From positions 1 to 62,575 of the forward strand of contig JAKLKC010000041.1 in the NCBI GenBank assembly GCA_023150875.1: a DNA stretch of 62,575 nucleotides, in the 5' to 3' direction. The notes under the pieces were generated by a model. It saw only the letters and a program-made list of their open reading frames with translations, was not told where the DNA came from and searched no databases. Shown piece by piece: positions 29,046 to 36,694 of the stretch (its first letter is position 1; every line of letters starts with the position of its first letter). The position numbers were made by a program, and so were the translations under genes. The DNA is from Myxococcota bacterium. GTDB lineage: Bacteria > Myxococcota_A > UBA796 > UBA9615 > JAKLKC01.

Positions 29046-29195
29046 GCTGATGGTCACCGCTTCCCCACCTCCCTGACCGCCCCCGTCAGTCACCGCTTCC
29101 GCGGCACGGAGCCGAGCCCCAGGAACATCATCTCCGGCCGCGGCAATGACGCGGCTCCGCCGACCTCCCCCCGCACATCCACGAAGCCGTAACGG

Positions 29196-29257
29196 CGGGA
29201 GTCACCCCCCGCTCTTCGCCGCTTTCGCCTTCTCCTTCGCCATCTCCCGCTCCATCT
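29196..29257 (-). pseudogene. Duplicated 3' tail of the lipoprotein gene at 33480-34217
   Basis: About 62 bases nearly identical (two differences seen) to 33474-33535. They encode the last residues MEREMAKEKAKAAKSGG plus the stop of that lipoprotein. The similarity ends exactly where the inverted-repeat element starts. Confidence 0.7.
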
Positions 29258-29465
29258 AGTACCACGTTCCGAAGGTTCCTCCCCAGTTTCTCCGTTCCCA
29301 GGCCCACCCGATCCGGAACGTAGGGCGGGGGCTTGTCCCCCGCCGCGGGGCTTCGGCGGGGGACAGCCCCCGCCCTACGGGGCCTCCCGTTCGCGGGACC
29401 GCGACGCCGATGAGCTGGAAGGCGGACTCAGAAACTGGGGAACTCGCTCTGGAACGACGTACTAG
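29256..29465. mobile_element. 210-bp MITE-like element with terminal inverted repeats
   Basis: Bounded by CTAGTAC at 29256 and its complement ending at 29465. The outer 36 bases (29256-29291 and 29430-29465) are inverted repeats matching at 27 of 36 positions. The centre is a near-perfect hairpin: arms 29320-29344 and 29355-29378 with a 10-base loop and one bulged base. No transposase is encoded. The first 74 bases recur identically at the right end of the window (62502-62575). Confidence 0.8.
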
Positions 29466-29500
29466 ACCTTCACCCCGCTGGCCCAGGTCGCCGAGCGCGG

Positions 29501-29518
29501 AAGGGTGCCAGCACCCTT
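29501..29518. repeat. Perfect 8-bp inverted repeat
   Basis: AAGGGTGCCAGCACCCTT: 8-base arms around CA, 35 bases beyond the inverted-repeat element. It could be a small hairpin, an operator, or a degenerate repeat. Confidence 0.5.
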
Positions 29519-29938
29519 GCGAAGAGGCCGCCGGCAAGGCACTATCGGGTACCGGTTGCGCTCGCACGCCCGATCGACCCCTCGGCGTCCGCTGCGCGGC
29601 GAACGAAGGCAACCAGGACGCTCTCCGGTGGTGTCCCACGGAGACTGGAGTGGTCGAGCAGAACCCCTCCCTCGCGGAGCCCCGCGAGAGGCGGCGCACA
29701 AGGACGGCGCAGAAGGTGGCGCACAACCTGATGGTTGAGCGACGGACCGCGCGCGTTTCCTGGTTTCGGCCAACCAACCAGATCCCTCCCCGCAATGGGC
29801 AGCTCCAGGGAGCCGACTTCGGGATTCTGCAGGCGGGCCCCCGAGGCAACGGTGGGAGGCCCGGATCCGGATCCGGAGTCGCCCGTCGCAAGTCCGTCTG
29901 CGGTGCTCGCCTTCCCCATGACGTGCCTTGACGGCGAA

Positions 29939-30336
29939 ATGCACTTCCTCCTGATGCCCGCAGCGACTATCTACCGATGTATGCGTCCCGATCCCGATGG
30001 GCTCCCCAGACTGGGTGCCTCGCTATCGACCCTGGGGGTACGGCCCGGCAAGGACATCCCGGTGCTGCCTGACGGGTCGGTAGCGCCCAAGACTGGCGGC
30101 ATGTCCGTCACACCGGAAAACCCGACTTGACGCCGTTCGATCTTCTGCCCCGCTCCCGTGGCGGGGATGGACGGCATCCGATGTTCGAGCTGCGAGTGGT
30201 CACGCTGCCGTCAACGCTCACAGCGAGGCAGGACGCCCCGGATCACGCCACCGTCGAGCCGGCGGCCGTAGTGCAATTCGATGCCTACAACGCCGACGTG
30301 CAGGGCACGCGTGTAGGTTGGGTGAGAATGCCATGA
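29939..30336 (+). pseudogene. Frameshifted putative toxin, first gene of right cassette
   Basis: The frame from 29939 (alternative starts at 29918 and 29954) encodes IYRCMRPDPDGLPRLG, STLGVRPGKDIPV and APKTGGMSVTPENP, then stops at 30128-30130. The adjacent frame continues DLTPFDLLPRSRGGDGRHP, DHATVEPAAVVQFDAYNADV and GTRVGWVRMP to 30336. One extra C in the CCC run at 30121-30123 would fuse them into about 130 residues. The TGGxSV segment and the position before a small gene suggest a toxin, and TGG-S-V recalls Tse2-like ADP-ribosyltransferase toxins; that match is weak. Its stop overlaps the next start (ATGA). Confidence 0.55.
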
Positions 30337-30611
30337 CCGAGGCTCTTCGCGAGTATCGTCGGCTCAAGGATGAACTCATCTACATGCGCTGGCTTCATCG
30401 GGGCTACGAGTGCCCGGAGGAGGGAGCTCTCGTCGAGGCACTCGCCGAAGCGTGGCGGCCGCTCTCGCCCTCGGAGCGCGCCCTGATTCGTGGTGAAGGC
30501 CATCGGACTCTGCTTCGCGAGGGGGACCACCTTCCAACGGTCGAAGTCGTAGACGCGAGAGTATTCTCCCATCCGGGCGCGGCGCTGCGCGAGCTCCGCG
30601 AGGCGGCCTGA
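30333..30611 (+). CDS. Small putative antitoxin, second gene of right cassette
   Basis: A 92-residue helical, charged protein: MTEALREYRRLKDELIYMRW, LHRGYECPEEGALVEALAEA, LSPSERALIRGEG. I do not recognise its family. Its start overlaps the stop of the frameshifted first gene (ATGA) and its stop overlaps the next start (TGATG). Size, composition and position are what an antitoxin would show, but no DNA-binding motif is evident, so this is inference. Confidence 0.6.
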   Translation: MTEALREYRRLKDELIYMRWLHRGYECPEEGALVEALAEAWRPLSPSERALIRGEGHRTLLREGDHLPTVEVVDARVFSHPGAALRELREAA

Positions 30612-31378
30612 TGTACATCACTGCCCACCATGTTCGCAGCAGCCGCGGGATCGTCGGCGTGAATGCGTTCCTCCATCGCCACGACGCCGATGCGGTCGAG
30701 GGAATTGGTGCGTCAATCAACTACGACCTGATCACGCAGCACAAGCCCGGGCGCCTCGCCGCGACCAGCTTCGAGGTCACGCCGGGCGGGAACAGCGTGC
30801 TGGCGTATCTTGATGTGATCTGCCCCGACAAGACATCGATTGACCACATCAGCTCCGCGTTGGGGCGCGCGCGCGCAGCCTTGGACGTGCCGGTTCGACC
30901 CCTTCGTCGTCGATTCGCGCCGAAGATCGGAATCCAATTCGCCGCATCCATGGGCCTCGATGTCGTCGGAGAACGCCGCGAGTACGACACGCTGTCAGAG
31001 CGCATTCACGCCCTTCTGCTCGCTGAGACGCCGCCACCATGGGAGTTGAACGACCCTCTGGTGGTCGAGGCGGCAGAGGAAGGCGACACTGTGACGTTCA
31101 GGCTCTCGGCGAAGAGCCGCAGTCGAGTGGCTCACACGCGGCCGTTTCCACTTCCAGCAGCCGCGATCTCGGTCTCCCACGACACCATCGACGCATTTGA
31201 GGCGTACCACGGTGACCTGCTACGGGAGATCCTGCCGACGCTCGTGGGGATGTCCCTGGAGGACGTGGCGCGGGCGGGAGGTGTTCGCGTTGTGGCGACT
31301 CCCGGGCAGCGAGTGCTGTGGGAGTGGCCGCGCAGGGCCGCAACCCCGACTGGCCCCCAGGCAGCGCGGCGACAGTGA
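30611..31378 (+). CDS. MY(V/I)TAHxVR family protein with extra C-terminal domain, third gene of right cassette
   Basis: A 255-residue protein of unknown function. Residues 1-140 (MYITAHHVR, AFLHRH, KPGRLAATSFEVTPGGNSVL, AYLDVICPDK, IGIQFAASMGLDV) are homologous to the whole 133-residue protein at 27778-28179. Residues 141-255 form an added domain with VTFRLSAKSRSRV, DAFEAYHGDLLREILPTLVG and VRVVATPGQRVLWEWPRRA. It is coupled to the preceding small gene by TGATG, the same junction as in the left cassette. Base composition is slightly less GC-rich than the flanks, consistent with transfer. No signal peptide is seen. Confidence 0.72.
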   Translation: MYITAHHVRSSRGIVGVNAFLHRHDADAVEGIGASINYDLITQHKPGRLAATSFEVTPGGNSVLAYLDVICPDKTSIDHISSALGRARAALDVPVRPLRRRFAPKIGIQFAASMGLDVVGERREYDTLSERIHALLLAETPPPWELNDPLVVEAAEEGDTVTFRLSAKSRSRVAHTRPFPLPAAAISVSHDTIDAFEAYHGDLLREILPTLVGMSLEDVARAGGVRVVATPGQRVLWEWPRRAATPTGPQAARRQ

Positions 31379-31674
31379 GAACCTACGCAGGGCCGGCAGC
31401 CGGCCTGCCGTCCGCCATCATCCTCACCGCGGCCCCCTCCTCCCCGATCCAGTTCGAAACTCGTCCCGTTGGGGTTACCAAACGTGACGAATGCGGTTCG
31501 CCGGCCAGCTCTCGAGAGGATCGCCTCCCCCGCATCCGTCGCGGTGTCTTCGGGCGGGTCGAGCCTCTTCGGTGATCCTGCATCCATGGTCGGGGCCCCC
31601 GGCCCTTCCTCCCTGCCACCCGGCGCCGCCCGGGGGAAGTGCGGCTGCGCCCGCCGCCGATGCGACACCGCGCC

Positions 31675-33399
31675 TCACGGGTCCGCAGCCCGGACCCGCT
31701 CCTCCTCCCCCAGCACGAGCTTCCCGTCCACCGCCACCGCCTCCGCCCGGAGCACCGTGCCGTCGGGCAGCCTCGCCTCCACCACGTCCGCCACGCCCAC
31801 GCCCCCGAGGCCGAAGCGGGCCACGGCGGGTCCTGACGCCATGGCCACCCGGGAGCCTCCATCGACGGTCCGCCTCCGGGTCCGGCCCCCTGCGGAGACC
31901 TCCACCGTCGCTCCTACGCCGTGGACGTTCCCGGTGCCCGGCAGGGACACCGCCACCTCCAGCCAGTGGCCCCCGGGGCAGTCGGGGCGCGACAGGTAGA
32001 GGCGGGGACGGGCGCCCATCACGCCCATGAACACGTCCGCCACGCCGTCCTCGTTGACGTCGGCGACCGCCAGGGTGCGGCCCGAGGCTCCGTCCGCCAG
32101 GTCGTGGTCCCAGGGGGCGGGGTCCAGGCCGTCCTCGCGCCCCCACAGGAGGGCGTCGGGCTGGGTCTCGGCGTTGACGAAGTCCGGGGAGGCGATCCCT
32201 TCCAGGTGGCCGAACTGGACGAGGAGGTCGTCGAAGCCGTCGGCGTCCAGGTCCTCGAAGAGGGCCCCCCAGGCGACGTCCCGCTCCGGGGTGGCCAGGG
32301 TGCCGAGCCCCGAGGCCGCCGTCGCGTCGAAGAAGCTCCAGGGCTCCTCGGCCCGGAGCAGCGCCACGCCGGGCATGGAGCTCACCAGGGCGTCGTCGTC
32401 ACCGTCGGAGTCGGCGTCCCCCAGCGCCAGGTTCATGGAGAAGATCGTGAAGCCCAGCCCGCTCTCCTGCCCGATCTCCGTGAACCTTGCCCCCGCCGTC
32501 CCGCCGCCGGGGCCGTCGTTGCGCAGGGCCAACGCCGGGCCCGTGAACTCCCCCAGGTCGTTGGGCACCAGCAGGTCCAGGTCGCCGTCCCCGTCCAGGT
32601 CGTGCCAGGTGGCCTGGAGGGACAGGCCGTCCAGGGCCCCAGGGGGGGCCTCGTCCGCCGCGTCCTCGAAGGTGCCGTCGCCGCGGTTCCGCAGGAGCCG
32701 GTGGCCGTCGGGCTCGCCGAGGCCCAAGGGGATGTCCGTCAGGGAGCCTCCCCGGTAGTAGCTGGCCAGCAGCAGGTCCAGGTCCCCGTCCCCGTCGTAG
32801 TCGCCGAAGGCTCCCGACGTCTCACGGCGGCCCGAGCCGTCGTCGATGCCCGCCGCCTCCGAGACGTCCTCGAAGGTGCCGCTCCCCCGGTTCCGGAACA
32901 GCCGGGATCCCCCGGCCCTCAGCACCAGCAGGTCCAGGTCGCCGTCCCCGTCGTAGTCCGCCGCCGAGGCGCCCAGGCTGCGCCCCTCCGGCACGTCGAC
33001 CCCCGCCGCCACGGCCCCCTCGGCGAAGGTCCCGCCCCCGAGGCCGACGTAGAGGGCCGAAGGGCCGGCCACGTTGGCGACGAAGAGGTCCAGCCTCCCG
33101 TCCCCGTGGAAGTCCGCCAGGGCGATCCCCCCGCCCACCTGGGCGTCCAGGGGGGAGGCGGCGCCAAGGCCCTGCTCCCCGGTCAGGCCGACGTCCTCGT
33201 CGTGCCGGTCCCACCGGACCCGCCCGGCGCATCCATCGGAGTCGTCGTCGGGGGCGACGTCGTCGTCCGGCGGCGTCCCGTCGTCGTCTGCGACCTCATC
33301 GTCCCCGGGGAGGGGATCGCTCCCAAACCCCGATGCGCCGCAGCCGGCGGGGAGCGCCAGGAGCAGGCACGGCAGGGCGAGGCGGACCGCGGCCCGCAC
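31675..33399 (-). CDS. VCBS/FG-GAP lipoprotein with ASPIC/UnbV domain
   Basis: A 574-residue exported protein. Signal VRLALPCLLLALPAGC gives a lipobox LPAGC. An Asp-rich linker follows, then FG-GAP/VCBS repeats (ADYDGDGDLDLLVL, GDYDGDGDLDLLLA, DLDGDGDLDLLVPND) that fold as a calcium-binding beta-propeller. The C-terminal ASPIC/UnbV domain has GHWLEVAVSLPGTGNVHGVG and TRRRTVDGGSRVAM. It is probably an outer-membrane-anchored adhesion or carbohydrate-related protein. The GTG at 33399 sits right before the signal. A GTG at 33483, overlapping the upstream stop, is the alternative and would add 28 basic residues. The 31379-31674 gap downstream shows nothing identifiable. Confidence 0.85.
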   Translation of the reverse strand: MRAAVRLALPCLLLALPAGCGASGFGSDPLPGDDEVADDDGTPPDDDVAPDDDSDGCAGRVRWDRHDEDVGLTGEQGLGAASPLDAQVGGGIALADFHGDGRLDLFVANVAGPSALYVGLGGGTFAEGAVAAGVDVPEGRSLGASAADYDGDGDLDLLVLRAGGSRLFRNRGSGTFEDVSEAAGIDDGSGRRETSGAFGDYDGDGDLDLLLASYYRGGSLTDIPLGLGEPDGHRLLRNRGDGTFEDAADEAPPGALDGLSLQATWHDLDGDGDLDLLVPNDLGEFTGPALALRNDGPGGGTAGARFTEIGQESGLGFTIFSMNLALGDADSDGDDDALVSSMPGVALLRAEEPWSFFDATAASGLGTLATPERDVAWGALFEDLDADGFDDLLVQFGHLEGIASPDFVNAETQPDALLWGREDGLDPAPWDHDLADGASGRTLAVADVNEDGVADVFMGVMGARPRLYLSRPDCPGGHWLEVAVSLPGTGNVHGVGATVEVSAGGRTRRRTVDGGSRVAMASGPAVARFGLGGVGVADVVEARLPDGTVLRAEAVAVDGKLVLGEEERVRAADP

Positions 33400-33479
33400 C
33401 CCCGCCGGGCGCGCGCGCCCCGCCGGGCGAGCGCCCCACGCCAGCCGAGGGCACCGCGCCGGAGCCCCCACCCCGGGAC

Positions 33480-34217
33480 TCACCCCCCGCTCTTCGCCGC
33501 CTTCGCCTTCTCCTTCGCCATCTCCCGCTCCATCTCGGCGTTGACCTCGGCGAGGCGCTTCGCCAGCGGCCCCTCCTTGGCGGCCTTGGCCTTCTTCGCG
33601 TCCTCGGAGTCGGGGGCGTAGGTGATCACGTAGTCGCAGTGGGACTGGACCATCTCCACCACGTCGGGGCCGGGCAGCATCTTGGGGTTGGCGGCGGGAT
33701 CGAGGCACTGGGGGAGGTAGACCTGGGCCACCTTGTCCACGAGCCAGGTCTTGGCCTGGGCGGCGAGCTTGGTTCCGCTCTCGGCCACCTCGATCATCCG
33801 GTTCACCGCCTCGTTGAGGTCCTCCTCACCCATCGCCTGCTTGTAGGCGGCGATGGCCGTCAGCCCCGCGTCGGAGTTCTTGAGGGCCTCCAGGCGCTGG
33901 GCGGCGGCGGTGGCCCACTCCCCGGCCTCCACCTCCATCATCTTCTGGTAGGCCGCCTCCAGGTCCCCGGACTTCGAGACCGCCTCCACCTGGGCCACCA
34001 GGACCTTGCCCATCTCCAGGGCCGCCCCGTCGTAGGCCGGGTCCCGCTCGGTGTGGGTGCCCAGGTATTCCGCGTACTTCCGCGCCGCGGTGTCCAGGTC
34101 CCCCGCCTGCTGGGCGGCGGACGCCTCCTCCAGCAGCTTGCCCCCCGCGTCGCAGCCCGCGGACGCGACGCCCAGCGCCCCCGCGAGGATCCCCACCGCC
34201 CAGAAGCGCGCCGACAT
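33480..34217 (-). CDS. Helical lipoprotein of unknown function
   Basis: A 245-residue lipoprotein: signal ILAGALGVASAGC (lipid Cys near 22), then TPR-like helices (QQAGDLDTAARKYAEYLGTH, GDLEAAYQKMMEVEAGEWA) and a Lys/Glu/Ala-rich tail. GGAGGAGACG lies directly before the ATG at 34217. It precedes the ASPIC/UnbV lipoprotein gene, which may be translationally coupled. The last 17 codons and stop are duplicated at 29196-29257. A scaffold or assembly role is possible, but nothing specific can be said. Confidence 0.75.
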   Translation of the reverse strand: MSARFWAVGILAGALGVASAGCDAGGKLLEEASAAQQAGDLDTAARKYAEYLGTHTERDPAYDGAALEMGKVLVAQVEAVSKSGDLEAAYQKMMEVEAGEWATAAAQRLEALKNSDAGLTAIAAYKQAMGEEDLNEAVNRMIEVAESGTKLAAQAKTWLVDKVAQVYLPQCLDPAANPKMLPGPDVVEMVQSHCDYVITYAPDSEDAKKAKAAKEGPLAKRLAEVNAEMEREMAKEKAKAAKSGG

Positions 34218-34283
34218 CGTCTCCTCCGACGGGCCCCGGTGCCCGCCCGCGACTCGCGGACGGCGCGCCGTGCCCGGAGGACG

Positions 34284-34292
34284 TGCTATCAC
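34284..34292 (+). promoter_or_regulatory. Extended -10 element before the GT2 gene
   Basis: TG-c-TATCAC (34284-34292), about 50 bases before the ATG at 34343. No -35 is apparent. Confidence 0.35.
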
Positions 34293-34342
34293 ACGGGCCG
34301 CGGCCCGTCCACGCCGGACGGGCCCGACCCGCCGAAGGACCG

Positions 34343-35137
34343 ATGCGCGTCGTCGCCGTCGTGCCCGTACACAACGAGATCGCCGCGTCCCAGGGGGTGG
34401 TCCGGGCCGCGGGGGAGGCCAGTGACGCCGTGCTGGTGGTGGACGACGGGTCCACCGACGGGACCGGGGAGGCGATGGCGTCCCTCGCCGCGGGCCTGGA
34501 CACCGTCGCGGTCCTGACCCTCCGGCCGAACCGGGGCAAGGCCGTCGCCCTCGCCGCCGCCTTCCGCTCCGTCCTGGCCTGGGCCGACGCCGGCCTTCTT
34601 GAGGACGGCGACGCCCTGGTCACCCTGGACGGCGACGGCCAGCACCCCCCCTCGGCCATCCCGGACCTCGCCGCCCGGATCGGCCCCGGCGGCGCCGATC
34701 TGGCCATCGGCCGCCGGGACCTCTCCCGCTACCCGCCCAGCAAGCGCCTCGGCAACCGGGTCCTCAGCGGCTGGGGTCGCCTCTGCTCCGGCTTCCCCTT
34801 CGCCGACCTGGAGTGCGGCATGAGGGCGATCCGGATCTCCGCGCTCCGGCGGGTGCTCCCCTACTTCGGCGGCCGGCGCTACTCCGGGGAGCACGAGGTG
34901 GGGGTGATCGCCGCCCGCCTGGGCCTCGCCATCGACGACGGCTGCCCCATCGAGGGGGGGCCCTACGTCGCGGGGGCGCGGCCCGCCGACGCGCTGTCGA
35001 TCATGCTCCACGGCGCCGCCGCTTCGGGGCGGGCGGCGGCGGGGCGGCCCGCGCGCCCCCACCGGGTCCCCGAGCTGGCCCCTCCCCCACCCTCCCTCGC
35101 CGCGGCTGCTCGGGCGGCGCGGAGGGCCGCCCCGTGA
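34343..35137 (+). CDS. Family 2 glycosyltransferase (polyprenyl-phosphate type)
   Basis: A 264-residue GT-A fold enzyme: VVPVHNE, VVDDGSTDGTG (nucleotide binding), LRPNRGKAVALAAAF, and LDGDGQHPP with the metal-binding DxD-type motif. This resembles dolichyl-phosphate mannose synthase and related enzymes that load a sugar onto a lipid carrier. No C-terminal membrane helices are present; the last 30 residues are Pro/Ala-rich. GAAGGA precedes the ATG. The stop overlaps the radical SAM start (GTGA), so the two act together or at least are co-translated. Confidence 0.88.
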   Translation: MRVVAVVPVHNEIAASQGVVRAAGEASDAVLVVDDGSTDGTGEAMASLAAGLDTVAVLTLRPNRGKAVALAAAFRSVLAWADAGLLEDGDALVTLDGDGQHPPSAIPDLAARIGPGGADLAIGRRDLSRYPPSKRLGNRVLSGWGRLCSGFPFADLECGMRAIRISALRRVLPYFGGRRYSGEHEVGVIAARLGLAIDDGCPIEGGPYVAGARPADALSIMLHGAAASGRAAAGRPARPHRVPELAPPPPSLAAAARAARRAAP

Positions 35138-36600
35138 AGGTCCTCCTGGTCCAGCCCCCCATCGAGAGGATGCTGGACACGCTGCTCCCCCGCTTCGTCG
35201 AGGAGGAGGCGGGCTTCTATCCGCCCCTGGGCCTCCTCTACGCCGCCGCGGGCCTGGAGCGGCGCCCTCCGCCGGGGCTGGAGCTCGCCGCCATCGACGC
35301 CGTCGCCCGGGGCCTGGACCACCCGCGCCTGCTGAGGGAGGTGGCGCGCCGGGCCCCGGACGTGGTGGGGATCACCGCCACCACCTTCACGCTGCCCGAC
35401 GCCGTGGCCCTCGCCCGGGGCATCAAGTCCCTGGACCCCGCCGTCCACGTGGTGATGGGCGGGCCCCACTGCGGCCTCTACCCCCGGGAGACGGCGTCCC
35501 TCCCCCATGTCGACTCGGTGGTCGCCGGCGAGGCCGAGGAGACCTTCCCCGACCTGGTGGCCGCCCTGGCCGCGGGCCGGGAGCCCGCCGGGATCCCCGG
35601 GACCGCCGTGCGCGGGCGGGACGGGGAGGTGGTGGTGGGCCCCCCGCGCCCGGTGCCGGACCGGCTGGACGACCTCCCCCTGCCCGCCCGGCACCTGCTC
35701 CCGGCCTCGGACTACTTCGCCGTGCACGGGCGCCACCCGGCGATGACCACCATGCTCACCAGCCGGGGCTGCCCCTACGACTGCTCCTTCTGCTACCACT
35801 CCATGGGGCGGAAGTTCCGGGCCCGCTCCCCCTCCGGCGTGGTGGACGAGATGGAGGCCATCGCCGCGTCGGGGGTCCGGGAGGTCTTCGTCTTCGACGA
35901 CACCTTCACCGTGAACCGCAAGCGGGTGGCGGCGATCTGCGACGAGATCGTCGCCCGCGGGCTGGCGCTGAGGGTGAGCTGGGACGTGCGCGCCCGGGTG
36001 GATGGCGTCGACGGCCCGCTGCTGGAGAAGCTGCGGAGGGCGGGCTGCGACCGGATCTCCTTCGGGGTGGAGTCGGGCACCGACGAGGTCCTGGCCGCGC
36101 TCAAGAAGCGCATCGACCTCGGGGCGGCGAGCCGCGTCGTCCGGGACGCGAAGTCCCTCGGCTTCACCACCTACGCCGACTTCATCATCGGCAACCCCGG
36201 CGAGACCCGGGAGCAGGTCCGGCGCACCGTGGACTACGCCTGCACGCTGCCCCTCGATTTCGCCCAGTTCGCCCTGCTCACGCCCTACCCCGAGACCGAG
36301 CTCTACCGGGAGGGGAGGCAGCGCGGGATCCTGCCCCGGGGGGACTACTGGCGGGCCTTCGCCCGGGCCCCCGAGGCCCCCTTCACGCCCCCGCTCTGGG
36401 AGGAGCACATGGGCAGGGACGAGCTGTTCGCGGCCCTGGGGGACGCCTACCGCCGCTTCTACCTGCGCCCCCGCTTCGTGCTCCGGCGCCTGAAGGGGGC
36501 CCGGTCCCCCGGCGACCTGGTCCGGGACGCCCGGGCCGCCCTGAAGCTGGCGCTGGCCGGGCCCCCCGGCCCACCCTCCCCGGGGCCGGATCCGCGTTGA
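35134..36600 (+). CDS. B12-binding radical SAM protein
   Basis: A 488-residue protein with an N-terminal cobalamin-binding-like domain (KVLLVQPPIERM, VGITATTFTLPDAV, VVMGGPHCGLYP, DSVVAGEAEETFPDL). The radical SAM core has the [4Fe-4S] motif Cys213-x3-Cys217-x2-Cys220 in RGCPYDCSFCYH. It belongs to the P-methyltransferase/BchE-like class, which often modifies lipids, sugars or natural products. SAM-binding GVESGTDEVL and DFIIGNPGETREQ are present. The GTG start overlaps the glycosyltransferase stop, with GGAGG 8 bases upstream. Pairing with a lipid-carrier glycosyltransferase suggests envelope glycolipid or hopanoid-type chemistry (inference). Confidence 0.88.
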   Translation: MKVLLVQPPIERMLDTLLPRFVEEEAGFYPPLGLLYAAAGLERRPPPGLELAAIDAVARGLDHPRLLREVARRAPDVVGITATTFTLPDAVALARGIKSLDPAVHVVMGGPHCGLYPRETASLPHVDSVVAGEAEETFPDLVAALAAGREPAGIPGTAVRGRDGEVVVGPPRPVPDRLDDLPLPARHLLPASDYFAVHGRHPAMTTMLTSRGCPYDCSFCYHSMGRKFRARSPSGVVDEMEAIAASGVREVFVFDDTFTVNRKRVAAICDEIVARGLALRVSWDVRARVDGVDGPLLEKLRRAGCDRISFGVESGTDEVLAALKKRIDLGAASRVVRDAKSLGFTTYADFIIGNPGETREQVRRTVDYACTLPLDFAQFALLTPYPETELYREGRQRGILPRGDYWRAFARAPEAPFTPPLWEEHMGRDELFAALGDAYRRFYLRPRFVLRRLKGARSPGDLVRDARAALKLALAGPPGPPSPGPDPR

Positions 36601-36625
36601 CCCTTCACCCCCCGGACCCTAGAAT
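36597..36625 (+). promoter_or_regulatory. Predicted promoter of the crotonase/ALDH/thiolase operon
   Basis: TTGACC (36597-36602), 17 bases, TAGAAT (36620-36625), the best match to a housekeeping promoter in the window. It overlaps the end of the radical SAM gene and lies 69 bases before the ATG. Confidence 0.65.
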
Positions 36626-36694
36626 GCCCCGCCCGCTCGGAGAGGGCGTCCGCTCCCGCGGTCGCGCCCCGAGCCCCGCCGAGGAGGACCCCCC

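Larger units (their letters stand above)
28972..29938. other. Non-coding centre of the accessory island
   Basis: Nearly 1 kb without a supportable intact gene, between the two divergent cassettes. It contains a tRNA T-arm remnant, a duplicated gene tail, a 210-base inverted-repeat element and a short palindrome, each listed separately. The stretch 29520-29917 shows nothing further that I can identify. Confidence 0.6.

Noticed and set aside
29021-29110. A complete tRNA gene on the minus strand
   Set aside because: Only the T arm and a possible acceptor strand fit; no 5' acceptor, D arm or anticodon arm could be folded.
29542-29919. Open frames on both strands right of the inverted-repeat element
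   Set aside because: No conserved motif, no ribosome site, and several mutually overlapping frames; treated as non-coding.
31132-31668. Minus-strand open frame with AFVTFGNPNGTSFELDRG
   Set aside because: That short stretch looks protein-like, but the rest is low-complexity and it overlaps the 255-residue gene; no start or partner supports it.
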